Part shown: piece after piece, positions 42,840 to 55,254 of the stretch
Layout of the letters: every line of letters starts with the position of its first letter
How positions within the stretch are numbered: position 1 is the stretch's first letter
Assembly: GCA_002197995.1 (NCBI GenBank)
Contig: NGZR01000002.1
Coordinates: 8,184,001 to 8,248,000 of the forward strand
DNA length: 64,000 nt
Direction of reading: 5' to 3'
Source of the DNA: Gaeumannomyces sp. JS-464
Lineage: Eukaryota > Ascomycota > Sordariomycetes > Magnaporthales > Magnaporthaceae
Made by a program: the position numbers and the translations under genes
The notes under the pieces: model-generated
Database searches by the model: none
What the model was told of the DNA's origin: nothing
The model's input: only the letters and a program-made list of their open reading frames with translations

Positions 42840-44388
42840 CTTTTTTTTTTTTATGTTTGGGTGGTGTTGATCGCCGGCTAAATTAAGCGACTTTCCCAGC
42901 AACTCGACACGGCTGCCGGTGAACGAAATCCCATCGAGCCTCCGTCCAACTCAGCCTTGTGATGGCGCGGATTGGCGTGTAGTTGTGTTGACTGACGTAA
43001 GGTGGGAAGCTGCGTTATTTGGGTTCCGGGAACTGGAACTTTGGATGCGCGGCGCTCCTTGGTCTCAGCTCGAGGCGACCTCTTTGCCCTTTAGCGCCGA
43101 CCCGCCAGCAGCAACACGCACACCTACTTGAAGCTTGCTTTTATTTGGAGGCCTGGAAGCGTGCTGAGGAGAGAGCTATGTGTGGCTTGCGGAGGTAGCT
43201 GCCCGCGCATTCAATGCATGCCAGAAGGCGGTGGGCGGGGTGAACCACGACTGCGGCCTGGTGTGCTAGAACGGCTGCGGCTTCCTCACCGCGCATTCAG
43301 CCCAGCCCAGTGACTGCGAGGCATCGCGGGGTCACCCTGGCTCCAACGGGCCGAGTCACACATCGCACGCCCACCGCTTCGGCACGCACGCACGGTGAGG
43401 AAGAAAAAAGAAAAACAAGAAAAAAAATTCCCCGCCAGCGCACCGCCTGCATCCATTGCCGGCACTATTTATTATTATTTCAGTTGGGTTGGGGGCGAAA
43501 CAGGGGTCCAGCTCACTGTGCGCCTCGAGCCCAGACGCGTCCCAGACCAAAATTACGTGCATGTCGACGGATCATTACTCCAGTCCCTGTCAAATCTCTC
43601 CATCATCACAGGCGGATTAAACGGCAAGACAACAAAAGAACGAGCGCCCATTTCGGTTCGCCCAGCGGACCGACTTTTGTTGTCTATTCTTTCCTTCTTG
43701 GGCTGCCCCTTTTTCACCAAAGAAACGACAGCCATCGTTCTCTCCACAGAAAACAGCTGCGGGTTCCCGCCACTTTCGTTCTCTTTGTTTCCCGACTTTT
43801 TCTTTCCTTCTCCCGCAGCAGGCGAGGCTCCTGGTATTTTTCTCAGCAGGGACCTGTGGCGCCCCGCCTGCTACAAGAATCCCAGCATTTCTGCCTGACT
43901 CCCGAGCGAGGGAAGGCGGCGCACACGGTCGGGATCCGCATGGCGATTAGCCCGGCAATTCCGCTATTACCTCCAACAACTCGTTGGAAACACGGCCACT
44001 GCCACGACGACGCGGTTTCCGGGACTCCCCGCCATACAATCTCTGCTATACCTGCTTTCCGCCTATCCCTGCCTCGGATGACAAAAACAACAACCGGCCA
44101 ACACTGCTTGCCTGATGAGCTCTGCCAAAACAAAGCCCCTCGACCGCCCGACCCATCCTAGACTACTCGGACCTCGAGCGACCGCTACTTTGCGAGCCTT
44201 GCCGTTTCCGACCGTTTAAACTGCGTCATACCTCCTCGCAGACGATACCGACCGACATTTGACCTCTCGACCAGAAATCACCCACGATCCTTTGCAATCG
44301 GCCGCAGGATAGAACAGGAACAGTAGCGAAGTTAAAAAGGCGGAAGACGAGAGCACAAGAAAGACGAACCACAAAACCAAGACCAGCC
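42840..44388. other. Divergent intergenic region
   Basis: Promoters of NAT3 (minus) and of the following unknown gene (plus). C/T- and A-rich tracts near 43395-43435 and 43770-43830 look like leader sequence. The open frames here have no protein-like composition. Confidence 0.4.
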
Positions 44389-45650
44389 ATGGCGGCATCA
44401 CCACACACTCCGAGTCACTCTCGGAACGTATCAGCGGTGGACTCGTACGGCTATTCGCCCGCAACAGAGCGCCGCCAATCGAGAGGCTCCCTCAACAATG
44501 AGCCGCTGACGCCGCTGAGGCACAGCTTCAACAACCCCGACAGCACCATGGACATAAGCGTCTTTGCAAGCGGTGGCGGCGGCCTCGGCGGGGACGGCGG
44601 CGGGGGGATCGGGAACCTGGCCGACGAGCTGGCGGGCGCCTTCTCAGACGAGGACGACGACGGCGAGTACTACGATAACGACGGCGCCGCCGCTGCTGGG
44701 GCGGCCAACCCGGATGGGCCGCAGGCGCCGCGCGACAGCGGGGTGGACGTGGACAGCCCAAAAGACTGCGGCAATCACAATCAGCACAGGCGCGACATGA
44801 GCCTAAACATCCGCCGCCAGGCAGGGGTCACAGGAGAGCAGGGAGCGAGTACGACGGCAGCGAGTACGGGTCTGACTCGGACCTCGACTCGCCCGGCATG
44901 CCGCCCGGCCTGGTCGCCAAGATGGACGCCGTCGAGTCGTTGGCCAGGCGCGGCACCGAGAGCACCGGCGGCGCGGCCGATGGCGTCTTCAACAGGGTCA
45001 CGGACAGCTTGCGAGACCTTGGCTCGCAGGCCGGTGTTGAGCAGAGCACCACGAGGTACGATTTCAATCGTTTCCACATCTCCCCACTTTGAGTTCTATC
45101 GAGTCTATGCTAACAAAACGTTTCTTTTATGTCCAGGCTAATCACCGCGCACACAGCAGTAACCACGCACCTCCAGCACTCGGCGCGGCAACTCCAGGGC
45201 CTGAGCTACTCGCTCTTCGCGCCCATGGCGCCGCCGCCCGACGCGGACGCGGTGGACGAGCTGCTTCCCGTGCTGGGCGCGCTTTCGGAGAGCATGCCGC
45301 GGCCGGCGACGTCGGCGCACGGCTCGCTGGCGGCGCTGCACGCGGCCACGGCGGACCTGGTGCAGACGCTCAACTACCTGTCGGACACGCTGGCCATGTC
45401 GCGGCAGACGACCAACACGGCCGCGCGCCGCCTCAAGGGCGCCAAGGAGGTCGTGGCCGAGCTGCGGCGCGAGGAGGAGGAGCGCGAGGAGGGCGAGAGG
45501 TGGCTGGCCAGGGGCGACTGGAGCGAGAAGCTGCGCAGGCGCGAGTGCGCTGCCGCCTGCAACGACGTCGTCGGCGGATTCGAGGAGGTCTGCAACTCGT
45601 GGCGCGCCAGGATCCTGGCTCAAGCCGAGGCTGCTCCCGCTCCGGCTTGA
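44389..45650 (+). CDS. Unknown protein with acidic low-complexity N-terminus and helical C-terminus (frameshifted)
   Basis: The start ATG at 44389 has a good context (GCCATGG). The N-terminal part is Ser/Pro-rich, then Gly-rich and acidic (DEDDDGEYYDNDG). The frame breaks at GGG 44841-44843. One added G joins to GSEYDGSEYGSDSDLDSPG and a helical segment (GLVAKMDAVESLARRG). An 81-nt intron (45056-45136, branch GCTAAC) follows. Exon 2 encodes a coiled-coil region (QTLNYLSDTLAMSRQTTN, VVAELRREEEEREEGERW) ending QAEAAPAPA at 45650. No domain is recognised. The protein is about 395 residues. Confidence 0.7.
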
Positions 45651-46140
45651 GGTTTTTTTTTTTTCTCCTTTTCGCACTTCACCCTTATATTTTTTCCTTC
45701 CTATCTTTTTCTACTTCCTCCTTTTTTCCATGTTTAATTTTTCCCTTCTCCTCGCCCGCCCACCACTATGTTGGCATGGCATAGCGGTGTGGCTCTTCTG
45801 TCCCCGTTCCAGGCATGGGAACTCGTGGCATGGGCCACCAGCGCTCCGAGGCATGATTGGGCGGTGTTGAGTCGTCACCCGACTCGCTAGCCTTTGTCCT
45901 GTGCACTTTTGTTTTTTTCTCCTTTGTCTATTGCCCATTTCTACTCAACATCATCGCTGGGCCGGGCAGCATGTATACATCTCGGTCTGGTTCCCACGAC
46001 GACTACGGACGGCGCTTATCGGAACTTGTTTTGCTTTTTTGCTCGTGTGTCTTGTTTTCAACCACTAGAGAAAGAGGGACGGTTCTCATGGGAGGAGGTG
46101 ATTGTGTATATCCTCTTCCTAACCATAGACTCGGGATTCG
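45651..46140. other. Convergent intergenic stretch
   Basis: T-rich 3' flanks (45652-45740). No gene. Confidence 0.4.
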
Positions 46141-46725
46141 TCAGACAACCTGCCCTTGGGGCCTAGGGCAGCACAATATGAACCAAGGAAAAAAAGAAAA
46201 AGGAGCATTAAACACGGCGCCGCCGGACGTCCCCTCATCATCCTCATTCCCAACCATCGTGACACTCTCAGACTCGGGCTGCGGCGCGGCCGTCTCGGGA
46301 GCCGAGATGACACCACGCTTGACGAGGCGGCCCCTGAGCTCGCCGTTGAGCTCGACCAGCTTCTCGACGTAGGCCTCGCGCACCTCCTTGCGCGCGGGCC
46401 ACTTGCCGGCCACGTCGACCAGGGCCGCCGTGTACTCCCTGGTCAGGTCGGAGCGGCGGGAGAAGAAGTCGAGGCTCTCGCCGGCGCCGCCGTTGTCCTC
46501 GAGCAGCTTCCCGAGCGATTCGTACTCGTTGCCGAGACGGTCGATCTCGGCGTTGAGCACGGCGATCTTTTTTTTGTTGGTTTTTGGGGTTGGGTGAGTT
46601 AGCTTTTGGTAAATACTTGATGAATGGGTGGGCGTGGGGTGGGACGTGGGACGTACCACGCCGTTTTGGTGCTGCGGGAAGATAAAGGCGTAGAGAGCGT
46701 CGAGAAAGTCCCAGAACCACATCAT
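46141..46725 (-). CDS. Small protein with N-terminal hydrophobic segment and coiled coil, unknown
   Basis: Exon 1 (46725-46657) encodes MMWFWDFLDALYAFIF, an aromatic hydrophobic segment that could be a membrane anchor. A 90-nt intron (46656-46567) follows. Exon 2 (46566-46141) has a heptad-like helical region (AVLNAEIDRLGNEYESLGKL, VREAYVEKLVELNGELRGRL) and a C-terminal tail. The total is 164 residues in frame. The 3' splice site is again preceded by an A-tract rather than pyrimidines. An in-frame upstream ATG at 46785 exists but gives a Lys-rich leader unlike a protein start. Family unknown. Confidence 0.65.
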   Translation of the reverse strand: MMWFWDFLDALYAFIFPQHQNGVVRPTSHPTPTHSSSIYQKLTHPTPKTNKKKIAVLNAEIDRLGNEYESLGKLLEDNGGAGESLDFFSRRSDLTREYTAALVDVAGKWPARKEVREAYVEKLVELNGELRGRLVKRGVISAPETAAPQPESESVTMVGNEDDEGTSGGAVFNAPFSFFPWFILCCPRPQGQVV

Positions 46726-47299
46726 CGCTGCGAGTTTGCGTGTGCTTTGAAGCTTCTTTTTTTTTCTGTTGTCCGAGTTGATCACGGGCAGTGAAAATTG
46801 ATTTCTTGGGATTGAGCGTCTGTCTGTCTAGTGCCTGAGAAACTGGAGAAAGACGCGAGACTGGCTATGGCGCGTTGATTGGGGGCAATTCAAGTGTGAA
46901 ATATGTGGCACTGTCTGACACGCATGTGCACCCATCCCGCTGGATGCGACGGCATTGTGCCGGTTTGCGTGCATTCTTGGCGCTCTTGGGCGGAGCGAGG
47001 CGTCACAGCCACTCCCGCTGGCTGTGTCTGGTGCCTGGCAGGATGCAGCAGCAGCAGTCCATTGGGGGCCTCAGCTGCCCAGCCTCACTAAGTTCGCTTC
47101 CTCCGCCCAATTGTGCACCTCTACCTAGAATATCAACATTCCGAGCCCACCACTTTGTTCTCCCCACACATAGCTACGAAGACCAGGCCCCATTCAAAGC
47201 ACGGAATACATTTTGCCACAATCTTCCTCCTTTCCCCCCTGCCAGAGCTATGTTGGGGTACCTGCCGTGCCGCCCTGTCCCGGAAATGCAGGGTCGACT
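46726..47299. other. Intergenic stretch
   Basis: Promoter of the preceding minus-strand gene and 3' flank of the DUF6604 gene. Nothing else recognised. Confidence 0.4.
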
Positions 47300-49907
47300 T
47301 CAGTGGCTGCTCCGTCCCGTCGGGACTCGAACAGCACTGATCCCCAATTCCCCCATAGCCCTCATGCCCGCATCCCCGAAGCCGTCAGCAATCATATCGT
47401 TCAACACGGCGGCCGCCTTCTCGAGCACCCGGCGATCCCTTGCGCCCACGACGTTCCAGCACACCGCGAACGGCAAAACCCGCTCGTGCCCGTCGCACGG
47501 GTGTGGGGGGTCCCGAGCTCGTCGAAGAGCGGGGCGCATTGCTGCTCGACGGCCCGCAGGAGCCTCGCGCTACAGGAGTGAAGGGTCAGGTACGGAAACA
47601 CCGCCTCCGGGCTCTCGAGCTGGAGCGCGACGTACAGCGGGACGGCCATGTCGTCGGGGGCGAGGCCGCCGCCGCCGCCGCCTTCTTTGCCGGCCGCCCT
47701 CTTACGCTGCCGCCGCCGCCGCTGTTGCTTCTGCCTGCGTCCTCCCGCGCCGCTATTGTCTTGCGGCTGCCCCACGCCGTCCGCGCTGCCCACCTCCTCG
47801 GGCACCGGGAGGTCCTCGGGGCCGACGCGGGCGCCCGGGGTGCCGTTCCTCATCCTGACCCGCCTCGTATCGATGACCTTGTCGACGTACTCGGCCGTGA
47901 AGCCGCCGCCCTGCCCGCCCCTGCCGTACACGTACCGCTCGTTGAAGGCGGACGAGACGGGCGCATCGGCTTTGATGCCTCTGACGCTGCGCGTCCTCGT
48001 CCAAGAACCCGGCCTCGCGTTCCTCCGGTACACGCCCTTCAGAACGGCGGCTGGAACGCCCAACCGCATGGCGAACTTCTCGAAGTAGTCCCTGTATTCC
48101 TTCTTGGGCCTCCCCCCGAAGTAAAAGGCGCCCTCCCCAACAACTCGCGCGCCTTATCCATGTCTTCCCACCGGAAGCCGGGCCTGAGCAGGCCCTCCTC
48201 GGAGACGGCGTTGTACAGGTGCTCGGCGGCCACGATGGAGCCCCATGTGTTGGCCGCGTTGAGGCCGGCCTCGCGTAGCCGTGCCCGGAACTGGTACGTC
48301 AGGAGCCCGCTCGCGATAGGGGACATGCGGAGGAGGCTGTACTTCCGCAACGTCGAGATCGCGTCTCTGGCACCTTCGCCGAAGGCTGCAAATTGCAAGT
48401 CTTGCATCAGATCCGTGGAGACACATTCAATGTCCACCTGCAGATCGCGTACCATGGCGTTCGTCCTGTCATCGAGGGCTTCATTGCTGTATTCCTCTTG
48501 CGACTCGAAGTGAGCTTTGATTCTCCGATTCATCGCCTCGTTAATCTGGACATGAAGCTCGTAGTGTTTCTCAAGGTCCTCGCCCAGCACGTGTATGATG
48601 TCGAGGAAGACCTGGGCGGCAAAGGCGGCGTAAAAGGGAATCTTCTTGGTCCTCACAATCTCCTCGATCCCTCGGAACAGCTCATCCTTGACGGGCCATG
48701 AACCGAGATTCTCAACCGCGAAGTGAATTTCGTAGATGTGCAGGATGAGGAGCGCCTGATCATCATGAAATCTCTCCGCATCTGTCTGAGTGGATCGGTC
48801 GACTTGCGGATTCAAATTACTCAGGGAAACCTCTGGAGGAAGAAGGTTCATACCCGAGCCGAGACCGGAAAGAAACATGTTGAGCAAGCTGTAGGGTACC
48901 ATGAAGGTCTGCAGGCACATGTCGTAGTTCTCGCGCTGCTCGAACATCGCCTTGAAACACAAGGGTTTTTCTGGGTTCAAGCCTTCGATCACGTGTAAAG
49001 TGAACCAGAGCATCTGCAGCCTCTCCTTGACACCGCCGTGCTCCTCCAGCGAGGGTAGAGCCTCATCTATTAAACCCCTGCCGAGGCCAACGGCGGTGTC
49101 GGTAGCGATAGCAGCTGCGGCCAAATCGGCGGGGCCACCATTCATGAATTCCTTCTTGGTACTGTGCCAGATATCGAGCACCCGCTGGCGGATGCGTCCC
49201 AGGTTTTCGAGTAAGACTGCGAAGACAAATATAGCATGATCCCTCGACGATTCCTTTTGGGCCTCGTATGTCGCATCGTCATCCTTGACCGGAGTCGGCC
49301 TCTCGACATCTGGCAGGTCCAGGAACGCCTGTGAGGGCTCGTCGACTTGGAGACCCTCGAAGCGGTTTGGCACGTCACCCTCGTCCCCATCATGCCCATC
49401 ATCGCTGTGGAGAGTCGGCATGAAGGGCCACAGCACCTCGCGGACCTTTTCGAGGATGCCGACGAAGAACTGATGTGCGGCGTCAGATTGCTCGTCCGTC
49501 TCGACGCCATGCCTCGCCAGCTTGTCGCCAAAGCTCGAGCGGGCCTTGATGACGCGGTCGATGACGGCGCGGAACGACGCGGGGACGGGCGCCGACTTCC
49601 CCGCAATGTACTCAGCGAGCGAGACGAAGTTGCTGATGCTGATTATGTACTTCGGACCCTTGGCCCCCGTCGGCGACTCGGCCGTGGCAGCCGCTGCGGC
49701 GGCAGCCTTCTTGGCCTTGACACGATCCTTGCCCTTGAGGCGTCCGCGGGCCGGGGGTGGATGAGAGGCGGGAGGCGGTTGACCCGGAGAGGCTAGGAGG
49801 TCAGGGGGATAGCCCAGCGACTTGGCTGTAGAGGCGAGCCATCCTGCGACAGCGTCGGTATCCAGCTTGTACTGCTGGTACGTGCTGGCCAGCGCGGGAG
49901 ACTGCAT
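47300..49907 (-). CDS. DUF6604-type large fungal protein (two frameshifts)
   Basis: The N-terminus (LASTYQQYKLDTDAVAGWLASTAKSLGYP) matches the opening of fungal DUF6604 proteins. The frame is open from 49907 to 48139 without introns. At C4 48135-48138 (G4 on the coding strand) one base is missing, and the next frame continues EGAFYFGGRPKKEYRDYF. At G6 47505-47510 a second missing base leads to PCDGHERVLPFAVCWN and the C-terminus, stop 47300. The whole would be about 870 residues, with a basic Arg/Lys/Gln-rich insertion (RRQKQQRRRRQRKR) near 47720. These proteins are fungus-specific and of unknown function, predicted soluble and mostly helical. Confidence 0.8.
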
Positions 49908-50608
49908 TTTGATGTCAGCTGGACAGAAGATACCCAGATATTTCTGTTTCAGTAGCTAGGCATGGCGGGCCGCTGACCGCTATAAGAGCGAGATGACGAG
50001 GACTTGGATCAGGGCTATGGGTGTGGCATGAGGAAGGTGGTGGTGGTAGTGATCTGGGTATCGGGGAAATAAGGCGAACAGGAGGGGAGCGGGGTCTTTT
50101 AAAGAGGAATGTAACACCAGAAGCTGCACAAAGGGCACAGCAGAGAAAGATATAGAAGTAGGAGAGAATATGAAGGAGAGAAAAAGAAAAAGAAAAAACA
50201 CGAAAGAATTAGAAGACACGGGGGTTCTATCCCCTTTGGCGTAAACGAGACAGGGTATCTGTAGCCAGAGCAGGTAAGCAAGCAACATAGATGAAGTCAC
50301 CAAACAAGGCAAACCTGATGATCAAGATATTGTAATTCATACAAACACAAACAACTATCCCAACGCCGGTTTGACCCCTGCCGGGACAAGTCCCATTTTT
50401 GGAGAAATTTGGGAATATAGACAGAAGTTTGGAGCGCCGCCTGGAAATGATGCCTTTTGAACATAACCATCCATTTTCGACAATGCTTCGCAGGCAGATT
50501 TGCGCCAAAAAGAAGATGGAGACAAGAGGGCAGCAAGATATACGAGAGAAAACACAGCAAAAGCAAAGCAAGAACAAAAACGAAAGGAAAAGAGGTGAAG
50601 GAAACCTT
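49908..50608. other. Intergenic stretch
   Basis: Promoter of the DUF6604 gene and A-rich 3' flank of CBF5 (50480-50600). No gene recognised. Confidence 0.4.
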
Positions 50609-52283
50609 TCAGTCGCTCTCTTCGGCCTCGGCAGCCGCCTTGGATGCCCTTTTCTCCTTCTTTTCCTTCTTCCTGCGCTTGCGCTCGGCCTTCTCCTCGG
50701 CAGTCTCGCCCTCGTGCTTCGACTTCCGCTTCTTGCCGTCATCGGCGTCGGCAGCGGCCTCCCCCGATTCCTCCGCCGCGGCGGGTGTAGGCTCTTCGGC
50801 CTTTGCGAGGGTTTCTGTGGTCGCGGGAGCGGTGGCGGGAGCGGCGGCTGAGTAGTCGGTGTAGTTGGCGGTCCACTTGGCCGGGGTCTCGGCGTTGGGG
50901 CGGCCGTACTTGTCGAGCTTGCCGTCGGCCTTTAGCTTCTTCTTCTCGCCGGCAACGGGGCCCAGACCCCAGCGTCTCGGGTACAGGTCGCGCTCCATGA
51001 TGCAGCGCTTGACCTTAGCGACGACGCCGTGGTCGCACGACGAGATCTCGACCGTCGACATCTGGGCGATACCGATGGCGATAGCCTCGCCCTTGGTGGT
51101 CATCAGAACAACCTCCTCGTGGAGCTCAATGTCAGACTCTGTCGATGGGTCAAACGTGTCAGTAACCTGATCTACCAAAGTCGTTGGGGTGCCCGCCCAG
51201 TTGACTTACCATAGCGGAGGAGACCCGGCAACATCAGCTTGGCACCGTAGCAAACGGCGTTGACGGCGCTGTCCTTGACAACCAGACGCTTGTAGGTGGT
51301 GAGCAGCGTCTCCAGGGGCTGGATGACCCTCCTCAGATACGACTCATCACGGGTGTTGTCCATCAGCCACTGGGCATCGAGGACGTCATGCAGGGTGACA
51401 AGGTCCTTGGTCTCGTCCATGGCACCACTCCTGACACGGCGCAGCTCCTGCATGTGGGCACCGACACCGAGCATGAGACCAAGGTGGACGCAGAGGGTCC
51501 GGATGTAGGTTCCAGCCTCACAGCTGACCCAGAAGACTCCCAGGTGGCGGTCGTTGTCGAACTCGATGAGTTTGCTCTCGTGGATGGTGCGGATACGCAG
51601 CTGGCGCTTGACGGCCGAGATCAGGGGCGGGCGCTGGAACAGGGCGCCCGTGAGGGTTTCAAGAGCTCGTGCGAACTCGGGCTGACCACCGGGAATCTTG
51701 TCGTGCAGGCGAATAACACACACGTACTCCTTTCCGGCGCCCTGCTGCGACTTGACCAGCCTCGTGGCGCGGTCCACGCACACTATCAGGCATCCCGTGA
51801 CCTTGGGGTCGAGGGTGCCACTGTGGCCCGTCTTCTCGCACCTTGTACGACAAGAGTGTCAGCAGCCATCTCCACGTCTCTCGACACCGACAGGGCGGTT
51901 GGTTGTAGTACCTCAAAATACGCTTGATCCATGCGACGACTTCGTGGCTGGACGGGTTGGAGGGCTTGTCCAGGTTGATGACACCAGAGCTGATGTACGA
52001 CTTGATGTCGCGGCGCAACGGCGTGCTGCCACTAGGGATCGGGGTGAAGTGGCCGGTGCGGATGTGAACTGTTAGACGCGGAGACGCGGTTAGCGACGCG
52101 GCTATGCACGGGCTGATGTTCCAACAGAAGGGTGCGGCGGGCGAGGGGTTCGAGGGCTCATCCCGTACGCCTGTCATAGTTCTTGAGCAGGAGCGGCCAG
52201 TTGCTGGTGTCCAGCGCCGGCGTCACCTGCTCGGGTTTGATGCTGTACTCCTCGTCGACATCGTCCTGTTTGACGAGGGCCAT
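50609..52283 (-). CDS. CBF5: H/ACA snoRNP pseudouridine synthase Cbf5/dyskerin
   Basis: Catalytic subunit of H/ACA snoRNPs that pseudouridylates rRNA. Four exons: 52283-52169, 52068-51912, 51841-51210 and 51138-50609, with introns of 99, 70 and 71 nt, giving 477 residues in one frame. The dyskerin-like N-terminus ([20 protein letters not shown]) is followed by the TruB domain with the catalytic Asp in [10 protein letters not shown] (about residue 102) and by [10 protein letters not shown]. The PUA domain ([28 protein letters not shown]) comes next. The C-terminal tail is Lys/Glu-rich ([10 protein letters not shown]...[11 protein letters not shown]), as in the family. Confidence 0.95.
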
Positions 52284-55254
52284 TTTGCCTGCCTCCTTCT
52301 GTTCGCCTGTCGTGGTCTTGGTATCACTGTTGCAGCTGCAGCCACGGTCTGCGAGGGACAATTGAAGGAAGGCGTGATTCCTGTCCAGAGACTCAATTGC
52401 ACCCCAGTCGTGAAAGGGCGCAGTGGCTTGGCTGGTCGTTCCTGCGATTCGATCGTTCGTCGCGAAATTGCACGTTAAAAGATGAAGCTCCGAATTTTTT
52501 TTCTTCTCTTTGGTCGGCACATTGAAAAAGTGGTGGAGCTCAAGCAAAAGCGGTGTCCTTTTGCCCCACTTCGCGCCGAGCTGAGTTGCTTCAGCCACAG
52601 GTATCGAGAACCTTTCGCCTCTGTGGCGCATTTACGTCCCGGTGTGGCTGATTGCTTGGCAAAAGGTATGCATCACGGGAACAGGCACATAACTGCTTTC
52701 CAAGCTTCTCTCAGCCCCACAGCCTCCACAGCCTCGCAAGCCACCCCGTCATGCTGCCAGGATCCCCTGTTTCTAGCCTCATTTTCCTTGCTTTTCGATG
52801 TCAGCTCTCCCAACCGTCCGGATATTGACCCGGAGATTGCGATATGGAAAGCGATGTCTGCCAATGAAGAGCCCGGCTGGCGGTCCGGCGGGCAACTTCA
52901 TCCTTTGGAGGGGTTGGCCCAGGAAGCCTCATTTCCTTGCCCATTGTCCTCGTCCGGGCCCGCCGGTGATCCAAACCTTGAGGCTCTCTGTTTTCGAGCT
53001 TGAGTCTCCAAGGCCCACTCCCCGTGGTCCCCTAGGGCCGGCTGTTGGATGCCGTGGGCTTTGTGCTTTGTGCTCGTCAGGCCTTCAGTGCGTGCACGGT
53101 TGATCACGCCGCATCAGTTGCAACACAGCCAACAAAGACTTGATAAAGGAACTTAGTTTCTTTGGGCTAAGGTTGACAACTGCTCGCTCAGACTCTAATG
53201 TTGACAGCGTCTGACCTGATATGCGGTGATAGCATGCAGCCTAGACCAAGCACAGAGACGCACACGCATTAGTGTCAAATGTCAGAAGAGTGATGAACGA
53301 ACCAAGAAAAAGGGCCCATGCACGACGAACGACAAGCCCGAATCTGGCAGGTGGGGATGGGAAAGCTTGGGAGGGAAAGATTCCCATTCGCCTGCAGATT
53401 CGCCATTATCGCCGCTAGGTCGGATCCAGCACGTGTCTGGCCTCACTCTGTCGCCCAACAGCCTCGATGGCGCTGGCATGGTGGCATGGTATGGTTGGGA
53501 GAAATCGCACTGTCACCTCCCCTGATCTCCAGGGGCCCCGGTCCACAAGCTGGAGACAGGCCACGCTGACAACAATATTACTTTTTGCTGAGTATCTTTT
53601 TTGCTTTTTCTTGTGTGCCCCTTTCGTGATCTCTCATTTCTGCCTCTCGCTTCACTTGGAATTATGTGCTAAACTATAGGCCGGGTTTGATATGGGCTTC
53701 GTTCCGAGAAACGTGGGGAGGGTCCACAGCTTCCCGCTCTAGGAGCACGAGAAAAAAAAATGGACAACTATCAAGCTAATAGTAAATCCCGATTGCACGC
53801 TGGACTCACGATTCGCGTTTTTTTTATTTTTTGTTTTTTTTTATACGAGGCGGCATTGATCCGCCGCACGACAACACGATGAACTCCATCTCTCCACACG
53901 GCCGAGTCTACCTCCACCAGGGCTGGGACCAGGGGCAAAGAGAGACATGTCTTGAAAAGACCCGAGCCCCTCAGCAAGAGGCTCAAGCGTCCGATCATCA
54001 CATCCCCCACAGGGTCGTTGCGATCGGTATCGAAGCACAGGGATCGTCTTCGCCCGCGGCCCCACACTAGTGGGAGCGAGGCCGAGTCGCCGGCTCTTTG
54101 TTGGCCCAACCCAAAGCAGGCTGCGGCGGCCTGGCTCCTAGGGTGGCCGCAGGCGGGCACGACTCTGTCATTTACTGGCCCGCAGACGCCGCTCCTCCTG
54201 CGGTCTTGTCACATCAAGCAAGCTACGAAGACCCAGTCTGGTTTAAACAAGTCGGCCCCCACCCGACTGACGACATCCAAACTAAATCACCTGCCCCGTG
54301 GGCTAGGATGGAAATGTAATGGCCAGGGGCTGCAAAAAGACCGAAGTGAATTCCGGGCGAATTCAGCAACGACGGATACAACATCTCTCGCTGATCTTGT
54401 AGCCACCATCCTCCAGCTTCCTCCCTATGCTCACCGGTCTCATTGCCATGTGCCGATCGGCTGTTCAGCAGGCAGAACTGTCCTCTGGGCTAGATTAAAG
54501 TTCAAATGGTCGATGCCACGGATCCTCCGCGGGGCAAAGGGAGGAAACAACCACACGAGGCTTCCCCCTCCTCCACAAGCTCGCCACGGACCGCGGCAAC
54601 CAGCCAACCGCCAGTGCGGCTGGGGGCTCTTGGTAGGGAACATGGGAGCCTGGTCGATGAACAAGTGGACTCGACCGGTGGACTCGGGGCGTGGGGAGGG
54701 GGGTAGGGGGTGGGCGGAACGTTGTACCATGTCTTATGGACTGCCCGTAAAAGTCATCTTTGCCATGTGCAAGGTCGACGGGTACGCGCCCACCGATTGA
54801 CAGATCACAGAAACCACTTGCGAGCCCTACCTCCCCATGGCTGACCTCCCAGGGTCTCACTCGCCCCTTGTCCCTGACATGGCCACACTCGCTGCAGCAG
54901 TAGCGTCCACCTATGAATACGCCGGCCTGGTCTTGTCGCGCCTGGATCCGGGCTCGACATATATACCTATCCATGATGCCCATCTCGCACCCAGCGCCTA
55001 GTCCCAGGCCTCACGTTATGCTCAATGTTTGACACAGAAAAACCGACAGCAGCCGCCTACTCAACGTCGCGTTCCGATTTACTTCCTCGCAGTCCAGCCG
55101 GCCTCCCCCACCCAAAATACACATCCACCGATACCCATCCCTGCTGTAAACCGCCCGATAAAGATCGTAGGCTCGCGACCAATACGGGGAGATATTGAGG
55201 GGCGCCGAGCGACGACGAAAGTGAGAGATGGTGTGCCTGGGAGGTGGACCAGAA
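52284..55254. other. Long intergenic region (about 3 kb)
   Basis: No supported gene. The 282-codon frame at 53952-54800 has patchy Pro/Arg/Ser composition with no domain or splice signals. T-rich tracts at 53815-53850 are simple sequence. No transposon ends or tRNA were recognised. The segment before 55255 is presumably the promoter of the RGS-LOV gene. Confidence 0.4.

Noticed and set aside
43310..44161. A 283-codon open frame on the plus strand
   Set aside because: Basic, low-information sequence in the leader/promoter region of the gene at 44389. It has no motifs.
47320..47345. Possible tRNA T-arm (GTTCGAGTCCC on the minus strand)
   Set aside because: The flanks do not form the five-base T-stem and no D-arm or acceptor stem is found. 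No tRNA gene was supported anywhere in the window.
46875..47858. A 327-codon open frame on the plus strand
   Set aside because: Its 3' half is antisense to the DUF6604 gene, and its Arg/Pro/Ala-rich text is a shadow of that gene.
53952..54800. A 282-codon open frame on the plus strand
   Set aside because: Composition is irregular (Pro, Arg, Ser, Trp patches), with no signal peptide, domain or splice pattern. Open frames of this size arise by chance in GC-rich DNA.
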